The notes: generated from the sequence alone by a model not told the origin. Shown: positions 46,352 through 55,603, numbered from the stretch's first letter. The stretch is 64,000 nt of DNA from Streptomyces sp. NBC_00239 (GCF_036194065.1 NZ_CP108095.1:6820001-6884000), one strand, 5' to 3'. Program-made: numbers and translations.

Positions 46352-46818
46352 TCCCGTCCGAGTATGGAGGCGGCGGCGTCGACGCCCTCGCGGGTGCCGA
46401 TCACGATGAGGGTGTCCCCGCCGGCCAGGCGGAAGTCCGGCGCGGGTGAGGGGCGGGCCTCCGCGCGGCGCAGCACGGCCACGATCGAGACGCCGGTCTC
46501 GGTCCGCATCCGGGTCTCGCCCAGCACCCGGCCGTTCCAGTACGAGTGGGCGGACAGCTCGATCCGCTCGGCGACCAGGCCGAGGTCGGTGGTGTGCAGC
46601 ACGTTGGGGCTGTGGTGCGCCGGCATCAGCGCGTCGATCAGCGAGGCCGTCTCCGCGCCCGTCAGATGCAGGGACTGGGCGCAGGCGTCGGGGTCATCCG
46701 CCCGGTAGAGGTTCACCGTCCGGGTGCCGTCGCGGTGCGCAACCACGGACAGGTGGCGGTGTTCGCGGGTGGTGAGGTCGTACTGGACCCCGATGCCGGG
46801 CAGTGGTGTGGTGCTCAT
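46348..46818 (-). CDS. KhtT-like RCK_C regulatory subunit
   Basis: 156 residues from ATG 46818 (GTG 46833 is an alternative). N-terminal part GIGVQYDLTTREHRHLSVVA with a KhtT-type domain; the C-terminal RCK_C domain holds NGRVLGETRMRTETGVSIVA and PDFRLAGGDTLIVIGTREG. In Bacillus, KhtT regulates the KhtU K+/H+ antiporter and binds c-di-AMP; the same role is likely here. It is the first gene of a three-gene overlapping operon. Confidence 0.9.
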   Translation of the reverse strand: MSTTPLPGIGVQYDLTTREHRHLSVVAHRDGTRTVNLYRADDPDACAQSLHLTGAETASLIDALMPAHHSPNVLHTTDLGLVAERIELSAHSYWNGRVLGETRMRTETGVSIVAVLRRAEARPSPAPDFRLAGGDTLIVIGTREGVDAAASILGRE

Positions 46819-47097
46819 CCGTGGAGCAGGCACAGCTGTCCCCCCTTATGTTCGCTTTCGTACGTGACGCCGCTGCGGCGGACAATGGTCTCGGGCAGGA
46901 GAAGCCGCTCGGCGGGCCCATCGTGCCACTTTCCGCGCGTCCGAAATATGGGTGTCGGCACGGATAGACAGCAGCGTTCCACCGGCGTGAGGATGGGGCC
47001 GGGGAAGTGGGCTCCGTCGCAGGTCAAAGTGCCTGGATGCGGGGAGGCCGGGCGGCCGTGACGGATGCTGGGGGACCGGCTGGAAAGGCGTGTGGCC
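46819..47097. other. Divergent promoter region
   Basis: 279 bp between the antiporter operon and the two-component genes. It should contain both promoters; no clear operator palindrome was found. Confidence 0.35.
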
Positions 47098-48051
47098 GTG
47101 TCGTTGTACTGGCGGATCTTCCTGTTGAACGCAGGTGTGCTGGCCCTCGCGGTGGCCTTGCTGCTGGGCCCGGTCACCGTTTCCACGCCGGTTCTGTTCG
47201 GGGAGGCGCTCGTGCTGCTCGGTGGGCTGGCCGCGATGCTCGTCATCAACGCGGTCCTCCTGAAGGTCGGGCTGGCCCCGCTCGCCCGCCTGAACCGGGC
47301 CATGGCCACCGCCGACCTCCTCAAACCCGACGCCCGCCCGACGGTCACCGGCGGCGGGGAGGTTGCCGCACTCACCCGGACCTTCAACGCCATGCTCGAC
47401 CGGCTCGAAGCCGAGCGCGCCACCAGCAGCGGCCGGGTGCTGACCGCGCTGGAGGCCGAACGCAAGCGCATCGCCCAAGAACTCCACGACGAGATCGGCC
47501 AGACCCTCACCGCCGTCCTCCTCCAGATCAAGCACGCCGCCGACCGCGCCCCCGAGCCCGTGCGCACCGATCTGCACCAGGCCCAGGAGACGACCCGCGC
47601 CAGCCTGGACGAGATCCGCCGCATCGCCCGACGCCTGCGCCCCGGCGTCCTGGAGGAACTCGGCCTGTACAGCGCGCTGCGGTCCCTGGCCGCCGAGTTC
47701 ACCACCCCGCGCCTGGGCGTCACCGCCTACATCACCCCGGGCCTGCCCCACCTGGACCCGGCCACCGAGCTCGTCCTCTACCGCGTGGCCCAGGAAGGCC
47801 TGACCAACGCCGCCCGGCACTCAGGGGCCACCCGCGTCGAGGTCCACCTGCGCCCGCTGCCCCGCGGCGGCGTCGGCCTGCTGGTCCGCGACAACGGCCA
47901 CGGGCTTGGGGACGCACCCGAGGGCGCCGGCATCCGCGGGATGCGCGAACGCGCCCTGCTGATCGGTGCCGAACTCCTCGTCGGGGCCAGCCCGCACGGC
48001 GGCACCCAGGTCCGACTCGAAATCCACGACACCACGGGGGCGACAGCATGA
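47098..48051 (+). CDS. Sensor histidine kinase, NarL/UhpB family
   Basis: 317 residues from GTG 47098, with GGAAAGG nine bases upstream. Two N-terminal helices (YWRIFLLNAGVLALAVALLL and FGEALVLLGGLAAMLVINAV), a HAMP-like linker, the HisKA_3 box ERKRIAQELHDEIGQTL with the phospho-accepting His, and HATPase blocks AQEGLTNAARHSGA and DNGHGLG. There is almost no extracellular loop, so the signal is probably membrane-related or internal. The stop overlaps the response-regulator start. Confidence 0.92.
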   Translation: MSLYWRIFLLNAGVLALAVALLLGPVTVSTPVLFGEALVLLGGLAAMLVINAVLLKVGLAPLARLNRAMATADLLKPDARPTVTGGGEVAALTRTFNAMLDRLEAERATSSGRVLTALEAERKRIAQELHDEIGQTLTAVLLQIKHAADRAPEPVRTDLHQAQETTRASLDEIRRIARRLRPGVLEELGLYSALRSLAAEFTTPRLGVTAYITPGLPHLDPATELVLYRVAQEGLTNAARHSGATRVEVHLRPLPRGGVGLLVRDNGHGLGDAPEGAGIRGMRERALLIGAELLVGASPHGGTQVRLEIHDTTGATA

Positions 48052-48713
48052 GTCAGCCGGAGGGCGGGCCCGCCCGCATCCTGCTCGCCGACGACCACAC
48101 CCTCGTCCGCCGCGGCGTACGCCTCATCCTCGACGCCGAACCCGACCTGACCGTGGTCGCCGAGGCCGCCGACGGCGCCGAAGCCGTCACCCAGGCCCGC
48201 ACCCTCGACATCGACCTCGCCGTCCTCGACATCGCCATGCCCCGCCAGACCGGCCTCCAGGCCGCCCGCGAACTCGCCCGCATCCAACCCGGCCTGCGGA
48301 TCCTGATGCTCACCATGTACGACAACGAGCAGTACTTCTTCGAAGCCCTGCGCGCCGGCGCCTCCGGCTACGTCCTCAAATCCGTCGCCGACCGCGACCT
48401 CGTCGAAGCCTGCCGCGCCGCGTTGCGCGACGAGCCGTTCATCTACCCCGGCGCCGAGACCACCCTCATCCGCAGCTACCTCGACCGCGCCCGCACCGGC
48501 GGCCCGATCCCGGAACGGGCCATCACCGAACGCGAGGAGGAGATCCTCAAACTCGTCGCCGAGGGCCACAGCTCCAAGGAGATCGGCGACCTCCTTGTCA
48601 TCAGCCCCAAGACCGTCGAACGACACCGCGCCAACCTCCTCCAGAAACTCGGCCTGCGCGACCGCCTCGAACTCACCCGCTACGCCATCCGCGCCGGCCT
48701 GATCGAGCCCTAG
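48048..48713 (+). CDS. LuxR/NarL-family response regulator
   Basis: 221 residues. Receiver domain ILLADDHTLVRRGVRLIL with phospho-accepting Asp in AVLDIAMPRQ and Lys in YVLKSVADRDL; C-terminal GerE helix-turn-helix ITEREEEILKLVAEGHSSKE with ISPKTVERHRANLLQKLGL. It shares ATGA with the kinase gene, so the pair is coupled. Next to cation antiporters, it may regulate them; a broader stress role like OsdR/DevR is possible but unproven. Confidence 0.93.
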   Translation: MSQPEGGPARILLADDHTLVRRGVRLILDAEPDLTVVAEAADGAEAVTQARTLDIDLAVLDIAMPRQTGLQAARELARIQPGLRILMLTMYDNEQYFFEALRAGASGYVLKSVADRDLVEACRAALRDEPFIYPGAETTLIRSYLDRARTGGPIPERAITEREEEILKLVAEGHSSKEIGDLLVISPKTVERHRANLLQKLGLRDRLELTRYAIRAGLIEP

Positions 48714-48840
48714 CCGCAGCCGCAGTCGCCCCGGCGCGCACCGGGGATACACCCAACTCTGCAAGCCATCCGGCAGCCCGTACCCGCGCTTCGCGCCTGC
48801 GTGCTGCGGCAGCCAAGGACCTTCGAGCCGGGGAAAGCCT
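48714..48840. other. Short intergenic region
   Basis: 127 bp with no obvious terminator; may hold a promoter for the small membrane proteins. Confidence 0.3.
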
Positions 48841-49098
48841 GTGCATCACGACGACGAGCCGGTCTTCAAACGCAGCAAGTGGGGAACCAACCACTACTAC
48901 TACAACCCCCAAAACCCAGTCGGCCTCGCCCTCATCGTCATCACCCTGCTCTTCGTCGGGACGATGTTGATCCTCATGGCCAACCGGGCCGGGCCGTTCG
49001 CAGCCCCTCCCGCCCCCAAACCGTGGAACCCCCCGGCGTACGAGCACTCCTGGCCGCCCCTCTCCCCGACGGGCACGCCGGGAGTTGGTGCCCCGTGA
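48841..49098 (+). CDS. Small membrane protein with tyrosine- and proline-rich ends
   Basis: 85 residues from GTG 48841, preceded by GGGGAAAG. The N-terminus has SKWGTNHYYYNPQNPVGL, then one helix (ALIVITLLFVGTMLILMA), then a Pro-rich tail. It overlaps the next gene by GTGA. The family is not recognised; codon usage and coupling support a real gene. Confidence 0.72.
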   Translation: MHHDDEPVFKRSKWGTNHYYYNPQNPVGLALIVITLLFVGTMLILMANRAGPFAAPPAPKPWNPPAYEHSWPPLSPTGTPGVGAP

Positions 49099-49313
49099 GC
49101 GGGACACGGAACTGGCGGCGCCCGCTGGGATCATTCCTGGGGTGGTGGGCGGTCGTCACGCTCGTACTGGTGCTGTCGACCGTGGCCCTGGGCCGGCCGG
49201 TGACCCTTGTGGGATGCGGTGCGTCCGCGGTGCTCCTGATCGCGGTGGGCGAAGCGGGCAACGGGTTGAGGCAGCGCCTGCGCCACAGGACCAGGACCAC
49301 GCGAGCAGGGTGA
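49095..49313 (+). CDS. Small two-helix membrane protein
   Basis: 72 residues from GTG 49095, coupled to the upstream gene by GTGA. Helices FLGWWAVVTLVLVLSTVALG and VTLVGCGASAVLLIAVGEAG, then a basic tail (RQRLRHRTRTTR). Function unknown; probably works with its partner at the membrane. Confidence 0.7.
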   Translation: MSGTRNWRRPLGSFLGWWAVVTLVLVLSTVALGRPVTLVGCGASAVLLIAVGEAGNGLRQRLRHRTRTTRAG

Positions 49314-49340
49314 CGCAGAGCGACTCGCTACCCCCTACCG

Positions 49341-49526
49341 ATGATCGTCTGCGGTGACGATGCGCTCGCCGCCCAGGGCCGGCTGGCGCTGAACCCCGGC
49401 TCCAACACCAGCCTGGGCGCATACCCCGCCACAATCGTGAGGTACATCTCGGCCAGTGATCCGGCGTACATGCGGCGCGCCTTCTTCCCGCTCAGGCGGC
49501 CACCACATCGTTCTTGCCGAGTGCGC
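49341..49526 (+). pseudogene. Possible start of a TrkA-N (RCK) protein, truncated
   Basis: ATG 49341 opens MIVCGDDALAAQGRLAL, which resembles the NAD-binding start of potassium-channel RCK proteins (MIVCGDDALA then a helix). Homology fades after about 17 codons. In a block full of K+ transport genes such a remnant is plausible, but the match is short. Confidence 0.35.
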
Positions 49527-49921
49527 TGAGGTCGACGTCCGGTGGGCGTCGTAGTCGTCGATATTGGGGAGGCATGTCTGTCCCCAGCCGTCGCGGCGAG
49601 CCCGCTGACCTGCAAAGGAGCCCATGCGTTCCCAAAATGAGAGAAGGGCGTTCCTGGGGCTTGCTGGGCCGGGCCGTTGACCTGCCGCTTCGGAATTTCT
49701 GCAAGGCCCGGAGGCACACCGCGACCAGCCGCGACCGAGGAGCCGTCCAGCTCTACCAGATCACCTACCTCATCACGGGCTCTGAGCCGGACGTTCGTAC
49801 GGTCGAGGCCACAGAGGTCGCGGCCGTAATCGAGCACGCCGGAGAGCTCGGCATGCAGATCCTCGTCCACCCGTGCCCTCGCCCGCCCGGGAGCCGAACA
49901 CGGAAGGAAGACGCACCATGA
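49514..49921 (+). CDS. Hypothetical small ORF; only the 3' part looks genuine
   Basis: The last 60 codons read YQITYLITGSEPDVRTVEAT then VAAVIEHAGELGMQILVHPC, coherent as a small beta-alpha protein. The 5' part is Arg- and Ser-rich and looks like an artefact of GC-rich DNA, so the true start is uncertain. Support for a real gene is that its stop overlaps the next start in ATGA. Confidence 0.45.
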   Translation: MPSALRSTSGGRRSRRYWGGMSVPSRRGEPADLQRSPCVPKMREGRSWGLLGRAVDLPLRNFCKARRHTATSRDRGAVQLYQITYLITGSEPDVRTVEATEVAAVIEHAGELGMQILVHPCPRPPGSRTRKEDAP

Positions 49922-50076
49922 CGGACAGCCCGCCCGAGGAGAACACGGCGATGCTGGCCTCCCGCCACGTCGGACTCTCCATCCACGACCCCGGCTGTCT
50001 GCGGGCCGTCACGGCATACATGCTGGTCATCCCGGTTTGCGCGCCCATCGGACTGGCGCTCGGCGCCGTCCTGTGA
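49918..50076 (+). CDS. Very small membrane protein
   Basis: 52 residues from ATG 49918, preceded by GGAAGGAAG at good spacing. A polar N-terminus (TDSPPEENTAMLASRHVGL) and one C-terminal helix (AVTAYMLVIPVCAPIGLALG). Coupled to the upstream ORF by ATGA. Function unknown. Confidence 0.6.
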   Translation: MTDSPPEENTAMLASRHVGLSIHDPGCLRAVTAYMLVIPVCAPIGLALGAVL

Positions 50077-50259
50077 CACGCCACGGCGACCGGAAGCCAC
50101 CCGTGGGGCCTCCTTTGGCGCTTGCCGTCTGGCGCGGTCGCTTCGTCGGTAAGTGCGCTGTTGCGGTCGTCCCAGGGCTCCATAGGAGGGCGGAGGACGG
50201 CCACCCGCCGCGCCGCGCGGGCCGTGACCTGCGCCCGGGGCGATCCGTTAGGGGATGAC
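50077..50259. other. Intergenic region
   Basis: 183 bp, nothing specific recognised. Confidence 0.3.
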
Positions 50260-50508
50260 ATGACGGCAGTGCCAGGCACCTCGGCGGGCGCCGGCGCCGG
50301 CGAGCCTGCCCGACCGGTCGGCCTTGGTTGGGCCCCGGCCGGTCCGGCAGGCATCGATCCGTCCGTACGCGAGGTGGTCGAGCAGATCGTGCGGGCGGTT
50401 CGTGACGGCAACGGCGCGGCCATCCGCACCCTGCTGGCCGATCTGGCCGCCGTCGCGGACACCGCCGTCCTGTTGTACCTGCGCGATCGGCTGTACGCGA
50501 CGCAGTGA
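50260..50508 (+). CDS. Small protein of the RIRTLL...LRDRLY family
   Basis: 82 residues from ATG 50260, with AGGGG upstream. After a Gly/Ala/Pro-rich leader comes IDPSVREVVEQIVRAVRDGN, then GAAIRTLLADLAAVADTAVL and YLRDRLYATQ: two amphipathic helices. The same pattern occurs in the broken gene at 15758-15906. Function unknown. It converges with the XRE/DUF5753 regulator gene, only 19 bp away. Confidence 0.72.
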   Translation: MTAVPGTSAGAGAGEPARPVGLGWAPAGPAGIDPSVREVVEQIVRAVRDGNGAAIRTLLADLAAVADTAVLLYLRDRLYATQ

Positions 50509-50527
50509 CCTGCGGCCGGTGCGCCGA

Positions 50528-51409
50528 TCACGGCCGGCCGGGCAGCGATGCGGCGGCCGGCAGCTCCTCGGCGGCGCGGGTGATGAAGCAGCGGGTGCGC
50601 TCCGGGTTCAGGGCCTGCGCCTGAAGATGGTCGAACATGGCGCTGAAGTGCCGCACGTCGGATCGTTTCTCCAGATAGAGGTCGCTGTTGAACCGCTCCA
50701 GATACACGGTCCCCGCCCCGGGAGCGTCTGGGAAGTCGAGGATGGAGAACTGTCCCGAGACGCCGGGGTGGGCTCCCGCGCTGTGCGGGACGACCTGCAC
50801 GGTGACGTGCGGCTGCGCGCCAAGGCGATTCAGGAACTCCAGCTGTTCGCGTATGATCTGCGGGCAGCCGACCACGCGGCGCAGTGCGGATTCATCCAGC
50901 ACCACCCATAAGCGCAAGCACCGGGCCGGGTGGTGGGCCCGGGACTGACGGCGCAGCCGTACCTCACGGCGCACGGCGATCTGTTCAGGGGTGGCCAGAG
51001 GGATCGTTTCCGCGATGACCGCGGCCGCGTAGGCGGGCGTTTGCAGCAGGCCGGGGACCACCAGGGGCTCGTATGAGCGGACAGAAGCGGCTGCCGTCTC
51101 CAAGCCGATGTAGACGGCGTACGGTACCTCGCCGCAGGCGACCCACCAGCCCTGCCGGTCCGCTTCCGCGGCCATCTGCATCAACGAGTGGATGAGCTGT
51201 GGGTCCGTCACTTGGTAGAGGGCGCACAGGTCCCGCACGTCACGGGGCTTGATGGCGCGGCGGCCGTTCTCCAGGTGGCTGATCTTGGGCTGAGAGATCA
51301 ATAGGCGTTCGGCCACCTGGGTACTGGTCAGGCCACGGGCCAGGCGGAGCCGGCGCAGCTCCGCGCCCAGCCGGCGTCGTCGTACGGTCGGGTTTCCGTT
51401 CGCCGCCAC
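50528..51409 (-). CDS. XRE-family regulator with DUF5753 domain
   Basis: 293 residues from GTG 51409, which has GGAGGT eight bases upstream. The helix-turn-helix is LARGLTSTQVAERLLISQPK with ISHLENGRR. The rest is the DUF5753 ligand-like domain, with YEPLVVPGLLQTPAYAAAVI and FLNRLGAQPHVTVQVVPHSA then GVSGQFSILDFPD. These are very common in Streptomyces, often paired with a small DUF397 protein; none is adjacent here. Confidence 0.92.
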   Translation of the reverse strand: MAANGNPTVRRRRLGAELRRLRLARGLTSTQVAERLLISQPKISHLENGRRAIKPRDVRDLCALYQVTDPQLIHSLMQMAAEADRQGWWVACGEVPYAVYIGLETAAASVRSYEPLVVPGLLQTPAYAAAVIAETIPLATPEQIAVRREVRLRRQSRAHHPARCLRLWVVLDESALRRVVGCPQIIREQLEFLNRLGAQPHVTVQVVPHSAGAHPGVSGQFSILDFPDAPGAGTVYLERFNSDLYLEKRSDVRHFSAMFDHLQAQALNPERTRCFITRAAEELPAAASLPGRP

Positions 51410-51664
51410 GGGCGGTCTACCTCCGGCTCGGGACTGTCCACCAGCCACGGGAGTTGCCCGTGGCCGGGCCCGTGCGAACGTATGCGCCGTGCAGTGATGA
51501 TCAACGGGCCCCGCTGGCGAGTGTCATCTCGTGTGAACGCAGTCGCGTGCAGAGCCAGGGCAGGTTTCACCCAGATGCCACGACCTTTCACCTATCTGCC
51601 GGAAATGCTCGCTTACCTGCTAAGTCCCGGGTGTGGGGGGCCAGGGCTCGGGCGGCCGTGTGGC
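51410..51664. other. Intergenic region upstream of the XRE gene
   Basis: It carries the promoter of the XRE/DUF5753 gene. No further gene recognised. Confidence 0.3.
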
Positions 51665-52073
51665 TCACGCGCGGGAGAACAGGTCGGCGGCGGCGATTGG
51701 GGTGCACAGAGCCTTGGCGAGCAACTGTTTGTCGGCCTCACCGCCGAGCCGGGCGCCGATCTGCGCAGGCCACCGACGAGGCTCAAGGACATGCTCACCA
51801 CCGCGACATCGTGGTGAAGCTCCTGGGAGCTGGCAAGGACCCTGCTCAGGCAGGGCAGGAGACGGTGGTGGAACTGACCTCTGAACACACAAACTTGACA
51901 GGGAAGACCAGAACGTCGCGGGCGTCCTCGCGGGCAAGGACGGACCCGACGGCCATACCCGGAGCCCTGTCGTGGACGCCGGGGAGGTCTTTGGCGCAGG
52001 CGATGGTCGCGTCTACCCGGCCGCCGAGGAGGTGTTCGTCGGCACGGCGGGTGAAGGCTCCTTCTGCGTCAAC
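51665..52073 (-). pseudogene. Remnant of a hydroxymethylbilane-synthase-like (hemC) gene
   Basis: On the minus strand, 52073 to 51900 reads EGAFTRRADEHLLGGRVDAT then IACAKDLPGVHDRAPGMAVG and SVLAREDARDVLVF. This follows the HemC pattern (GxFTxE-LL-GRxD-A-HS-KDLP ... REDPRDxLV). A stop and shifted frames follow; the last piece PAQIGARLGGEADKQLLAKA ends at 51665. The catalytic dipyrromethane cysteine region is missing. HemC makes the linear tetrapyrrole for heme; this copy is dead. Confidence 0.6.
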
Positions 52074-53218
52074 TCTGGACGTGTTGTCTGAGCGATTCAG
52101 CGAGGCTGATGAGGATCCACTGGTGGAGAGGCAGAATTCCGAACCCGCGGTATTCCTCTTCTGAGCTGCGTGGGGCGGGCGGGGCGTGACAGGCGTGCGG
52201 ACCAGATGCCCCCACCCCGGTGCTTCGGGCCATGCACAAGAACCACCACCTGCTCGGCCGCTCAGCTGCGCTGCTTCCGTGCTGAGCGAGGGCCTGCGCC
52301 TCCTGCGCGACTCTGGCTGGCGGGCGCTTCGGTCGCATGTGCAGGCTCAGTAAGCTAAGGGACGTAGCGCGTCCGGCGACCGCGCAGCATGCAGGGGTGG
52401 TACCGCGTAGCCGGGACCGCCGAGGACGCCGCGCGCGGTACGCGTACGGGGCGGGCCCACACAGCTGCGCTGGCAGACCCAAGGCGTGTCGACTGTCGCG
52501 GGCCAGCACAGGCCGATTACCCTCGAAGTCGACTCCCCCTCAAGCTATCAATATCGCAGTCACGACGCCAGATTTCAACGAAATCAGTTCACATGGCCAG
52601 AAAGTCAACGGAAACCATTGCAGGCAGGAAGGGAGCAATCCGTGAGTCGGTGAGCCGCCCAGTCTTGTGGGGCTCCGGGTCGGCGCGCACAATGCATGGC
52701 GGATTCCCGCGCAGCGAGTAGCGGATATCCCGCCGATGCCGACCCGCATAAGGCGGTCGAGTTGCGTTCCACGGTCGGTACCGGCCCGGCCGGCCACGTC
52801 GCCTTGTAGTTGTCGTCCAGGCTGCGGCGCGCCGTCAGGGAGCAGTCCACCTACTGCCGTCCGGTCGCGGCGGCTGCGGGGCAGAGGCATTATGGCTGTG
52901 TGACCGGGAGAGAGGCGTGACCTGGAAATCTGGACGACGGTGGGCAAGCTCCGTTCCAACTGGGCGTCTGTCGTACCCACATAGAGGTGGGCGTGCGACG
53001 CCGCCACACGCTCGCGTTCCAACCGCCGGCCAGGCCCGACAAGCCGGGGACGGGCTGGTAGCAGTCGGCGCCAGGGGTACGTCGCCGGCCGCCCGCCCGC
53101 ACGGGGAGCAGCCCGTGGGCGACACGCCCGCTATGGCCCCGAGCGAGGCCGGTGAGGTCACGGGCCCCGATGGCCTCGCCCCACCGCTCGCCGTCGGCCA
53201 GCGCAGTGAGGGGGCGTC
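52074..53218. other. Long stretch without a recognisable gene
   Basis: About 1.1 kb. Several open frames exist on both strands, but none shows family motifs. The short frame ending at 53222 overlaps the next start in GTGA, but its composition is that of a shadow frame. 52500-52600 is AT-richer than the rest and may hold a promoter. Confidence 0.4.
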
Positions 53219-55603
53219 GTGAGCGAGATTCCCGGTTTCGGTGAACGGCAGGGCCCCCTCGATATGTCCCGGGCGGCCACGGCCGTGCTCGACGGCGCGG
53301 GCCGGGTGGTCGGCTGGAGCCCGGCGGCCGCGGAGCTGCTCGGGTACGGGGCGTCCGAGGTTCTCGGCCGGAAGTTCGCCGACCTCGTGACCGACGCCGC
53401 GGCGCCGGAATTCTCGCCAGGCATGCGGCACGTGATCCGGCTGCGTCACCGGGACGGGCACAGCGAGCGGGCGGCGGTGGTCGTCCTCGCCCTGTCGCTC
53501 GGTGGCGAGAAGCCGGACGGTGACGGCGGCAGTAGTCTCAGCGGTGTCGTCGGGACGCGACCGGCGCGCCTGCTCGCCATGGCCGAGGCCGGCGAGACCG
53601 AGCAGTGGAACGCCCTGCAGTCGATGCTGCGTGGGCTGGCCACCCGGTCGCCCATCGGCCTGGCCATCTACGACACCCGGCTCCGCGTGGTGTGGACGAA
53701 CGCCGCTCTCTACGAGGAGATGGGGCCCGCCGACTACGCCGGCTTCGGCCCGGACGACATGGTCACGCACGGCGTGATCGTCTCCCCCGGCATGCCCGAC
53801 ACGCTGGAGGAGGTCATCGGCGAGGTGCTCACGACCGGTCAGCCCGTGATCGAGCTGTACTACCGGGGCCGCCCACCATCCACGCCAGACCGCGACCGGA
53901 TCTGGTCATGCTCATACTACCGGCTGGAGGACCCGGCAGGATCACCGCTGGGCGTATGCGAGGAGACGGTCGACATCACCGAGCGCTACCTCGCCCAACA
54001 GCGCCTAGACCTCCTGGTCCGGGCCGGCCGGAGTGTGGGTACGACGCTTGACACGAGGCGCACGGCCCGCGAGTTCGCCGCCGTGACGACCCCGTGGTTC
54101 GCCGATGCAGTCACGGTGGACCTGTTGGAGACGGTCCTCCACAGCGACCGGTCACGCCCCGGTGCCGTGCCCGAAATCCGGATGGTGCGGCTATGGCCCC
54201 ACGAGGAGCCCCCAGCCGTCTCCACCATCACCGCCGATGACTGCCCGGCCACGGTACGGCCCGTTCATGAACCGGGCCTGCTGACCGTACCGCTCCGCAC
54301 CGAAGGAACCGACCTCGGCATCGTGTCCTTCGTCTGGGAACACCGCACCGACCCTCTCGATGAGGGGGAACTGGCCGTGGCCAGCGAACTCGTCGCGCGG
54401 TTGTCAGTCTGCATAGACAATGCCCGCCGGTATGCCCGCGAGCACGCCGCCGCCCTCGTGCTGCAGCGCAGCCTGCTGCCTAGACTGCTTCCGCAGCTGT
54501 CCGCGGTGGAGCTCGCGTACCGCTATCTGCCTGCCGACAGCCGCGCGGGTGTGGGCGGCGACTGGTTCGACGTGATCCCCCTGTCCGGAACCCGGGTGGG
54601 ACTGGTCGTGGGGGACGTGGTCGGGCACGGTCTGAGCGCCGCCGCCACCATGGGCCGGCTGCGCACCAGCGTGCGAGTGCTGGCCCGGATGGACCTCGCC
54701 CCCGATGAACTCCTCGCCCGCCTCGACGACCTCGTCACCCAGGGCGGCAACGAACGGGCCGCGGTGCGCATCGAGGGCGAGGAACTCCCGGAAGACGAGG
54801 CCCTCGGGGTCACCTGCCTCTACGCCGTGTACGACCCGGTGTCCGGAACGTGCACGATGGCGCGGGCCGGGCACCCGCTGCCTGCCGTCGTCGACCCGGA
54901 CGATGGCACGGTGACCTTTCCCGAGCTGCCGTCGGCTCCGCCGCTGGGGCTGGGCGGCCTGCCCTTCGAGTCTGCGGAACTGGCCATTCCACCAGGCGGT
55001 CTGCTCGCCCTGTTCACCGACGGCCTCGTGCAAGGTCGTGACCGCGATGTCGACGAGCAACTTGCCGCCCTGAGTGCGGTCCTGAGCCACTCGACGGGGA
55101 CCCTGGACGACCTGTGTGACGAGGTGGTCGGGACTCTGCTGCCCGGCCCGGCAGAAGATGACGCGGCGCTGCTCTTGGTCCGCACCCGTCTCCTCGGCCA
55201 GCAACAGGTAGCCGTCTGGGAGCTGACCGCAGACCGTCAGGCCGCTGGCCGGGCCCGGGCTGGGGCATCTGACCAGGTCCGCGCCTGGGGACTCGACGAC
55301 CTGGTCTTCACGACCGAACTCGTGGTCAGCGAACTGGTCACTAACGCCATTCGCTATGCCGGGGCCGGCCCCATCCAGCTGCGTCTCATCCGCGACAAGA
55401 CACTCATCTGCGAGGTGTCCGACAGCGGCCACACTTCCCCGCACATGCGGCACGCCGCCGGTGACGACGAGGGCGGCCGGGGCCTGTTCATCGTGGCGCA
55501 AATAACCCAACAGTGGGGCACCCGCTACACGGCCACGGGAAAAATCATCTGGGCCGAGCAGGCGATGCCTTCGGTGAGGCGGCCGACTGCCTTCCCCTCG
55601 TAG
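53219..55603 (+). CDS. PAS-GAF-SpoIIE phosphatase with C-terminal ATPase domain
   Basis: 794 residues, cytoplasmic. PAS 1 at about 15-75 (AVLDGAGRVVGWSPAAAELL), PAS 2 at about 140-245 (IGLAIYDTRLRVVWTNAALY), a GAF-like part to about 400, SpoIIE phosphatase at about 410-640 (LQRSLLPRLLPQ, GVGGDWFDVIPLSGTRVGLV, DVVGHGLSAAATMGRLR, ALFTDGLVQGRDRDVDEQL), and an RsbW-type HATPase at about 650-785 (TTELVVSELVTNAIRYAGAG, DEGGRGLFIVAQIT). Such proteins control sigma-factor partner switching in Streptomyces. GTG 53219. Both phosphatase and kinase-like domains lie in one chain. Confidence 0.93.
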   Translation: MSEIPGFGERQGPLDMSRAATAVLDGAGRVVGWSPAAAELLGYGASEVLGRKFADLVTDAAAPEFSPGMRHVIRLRHRDGHSERAAVVVLALSLGGEKPDGDGGSSLSGVVGTRPARLLAMAEAGETEQWNALQSMLRGLATRSPIGLAIYDTRLRVVWTNAALYEEMGPADYAGFGPDDMVTHGVIVSPGMPDTLEEVIGEVLTTGQPVIELYYRGRPPSTPDRDRIWSCSYYRLEDPAGSPLGVCEETVDITERYLAQQRLDLLVRAGRSVGTTLDTRRTAREFAAVTTPWFADAVTVDLLETVLHSDRSRPGAVPEIRMVRLWPHEEPPAVSTITADDCPATVRPVHEPGLLTVPLRTEGTDLGIVSFVWEHRTDPLDEGELAVASELVARLSVCIDNARRYAREHAAALVLQRSLLPRLLPQLSAVELAYRYLPADSRAGVGGDWFDVIPLSGTRVGLVVGDVVGHGLSAAATMGRLRTSVRVLARMDLAPDELLARLDDLVTQGGNERAAVRIEGEELPEDEALGVTCLYAVYDPVSGTCTMARAGHPLPAVVDPDDGTVTFPELPSAPPLGLGGLPFESAELAIPPGGLLALFTDGLVQGRDRDVDEQLAALSAVLSHSTGTLDDLCDEVVGTLLPGPAEDDAALLLVRTRLLGQQQVAVWELTADRQAAGRARAGASDQVRAWGLDDLVFTTELVVSELVTNAIRYAGAGPIQLRLIRDKTLICEVSDSGHTSPHMRHAAGDDEGGRGLFIVAQITQQWGTRYTATGKIIWAEQAMPSVRRPTAFPS

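Noticed and set aside
47098..48713. Naming the two-component system osdK/osdR (devS/devR)
   Set aside because: The domain layout is NarL-type, but the kinase has membrane helices and no GAF domains and lies beside antiporters, so the identity is not supported.
52540..53022. Minus-strand ORF of 160 codons
   Set aside because: No family motif and no convincing ribosome-binding site; composition like non-coding DNA.
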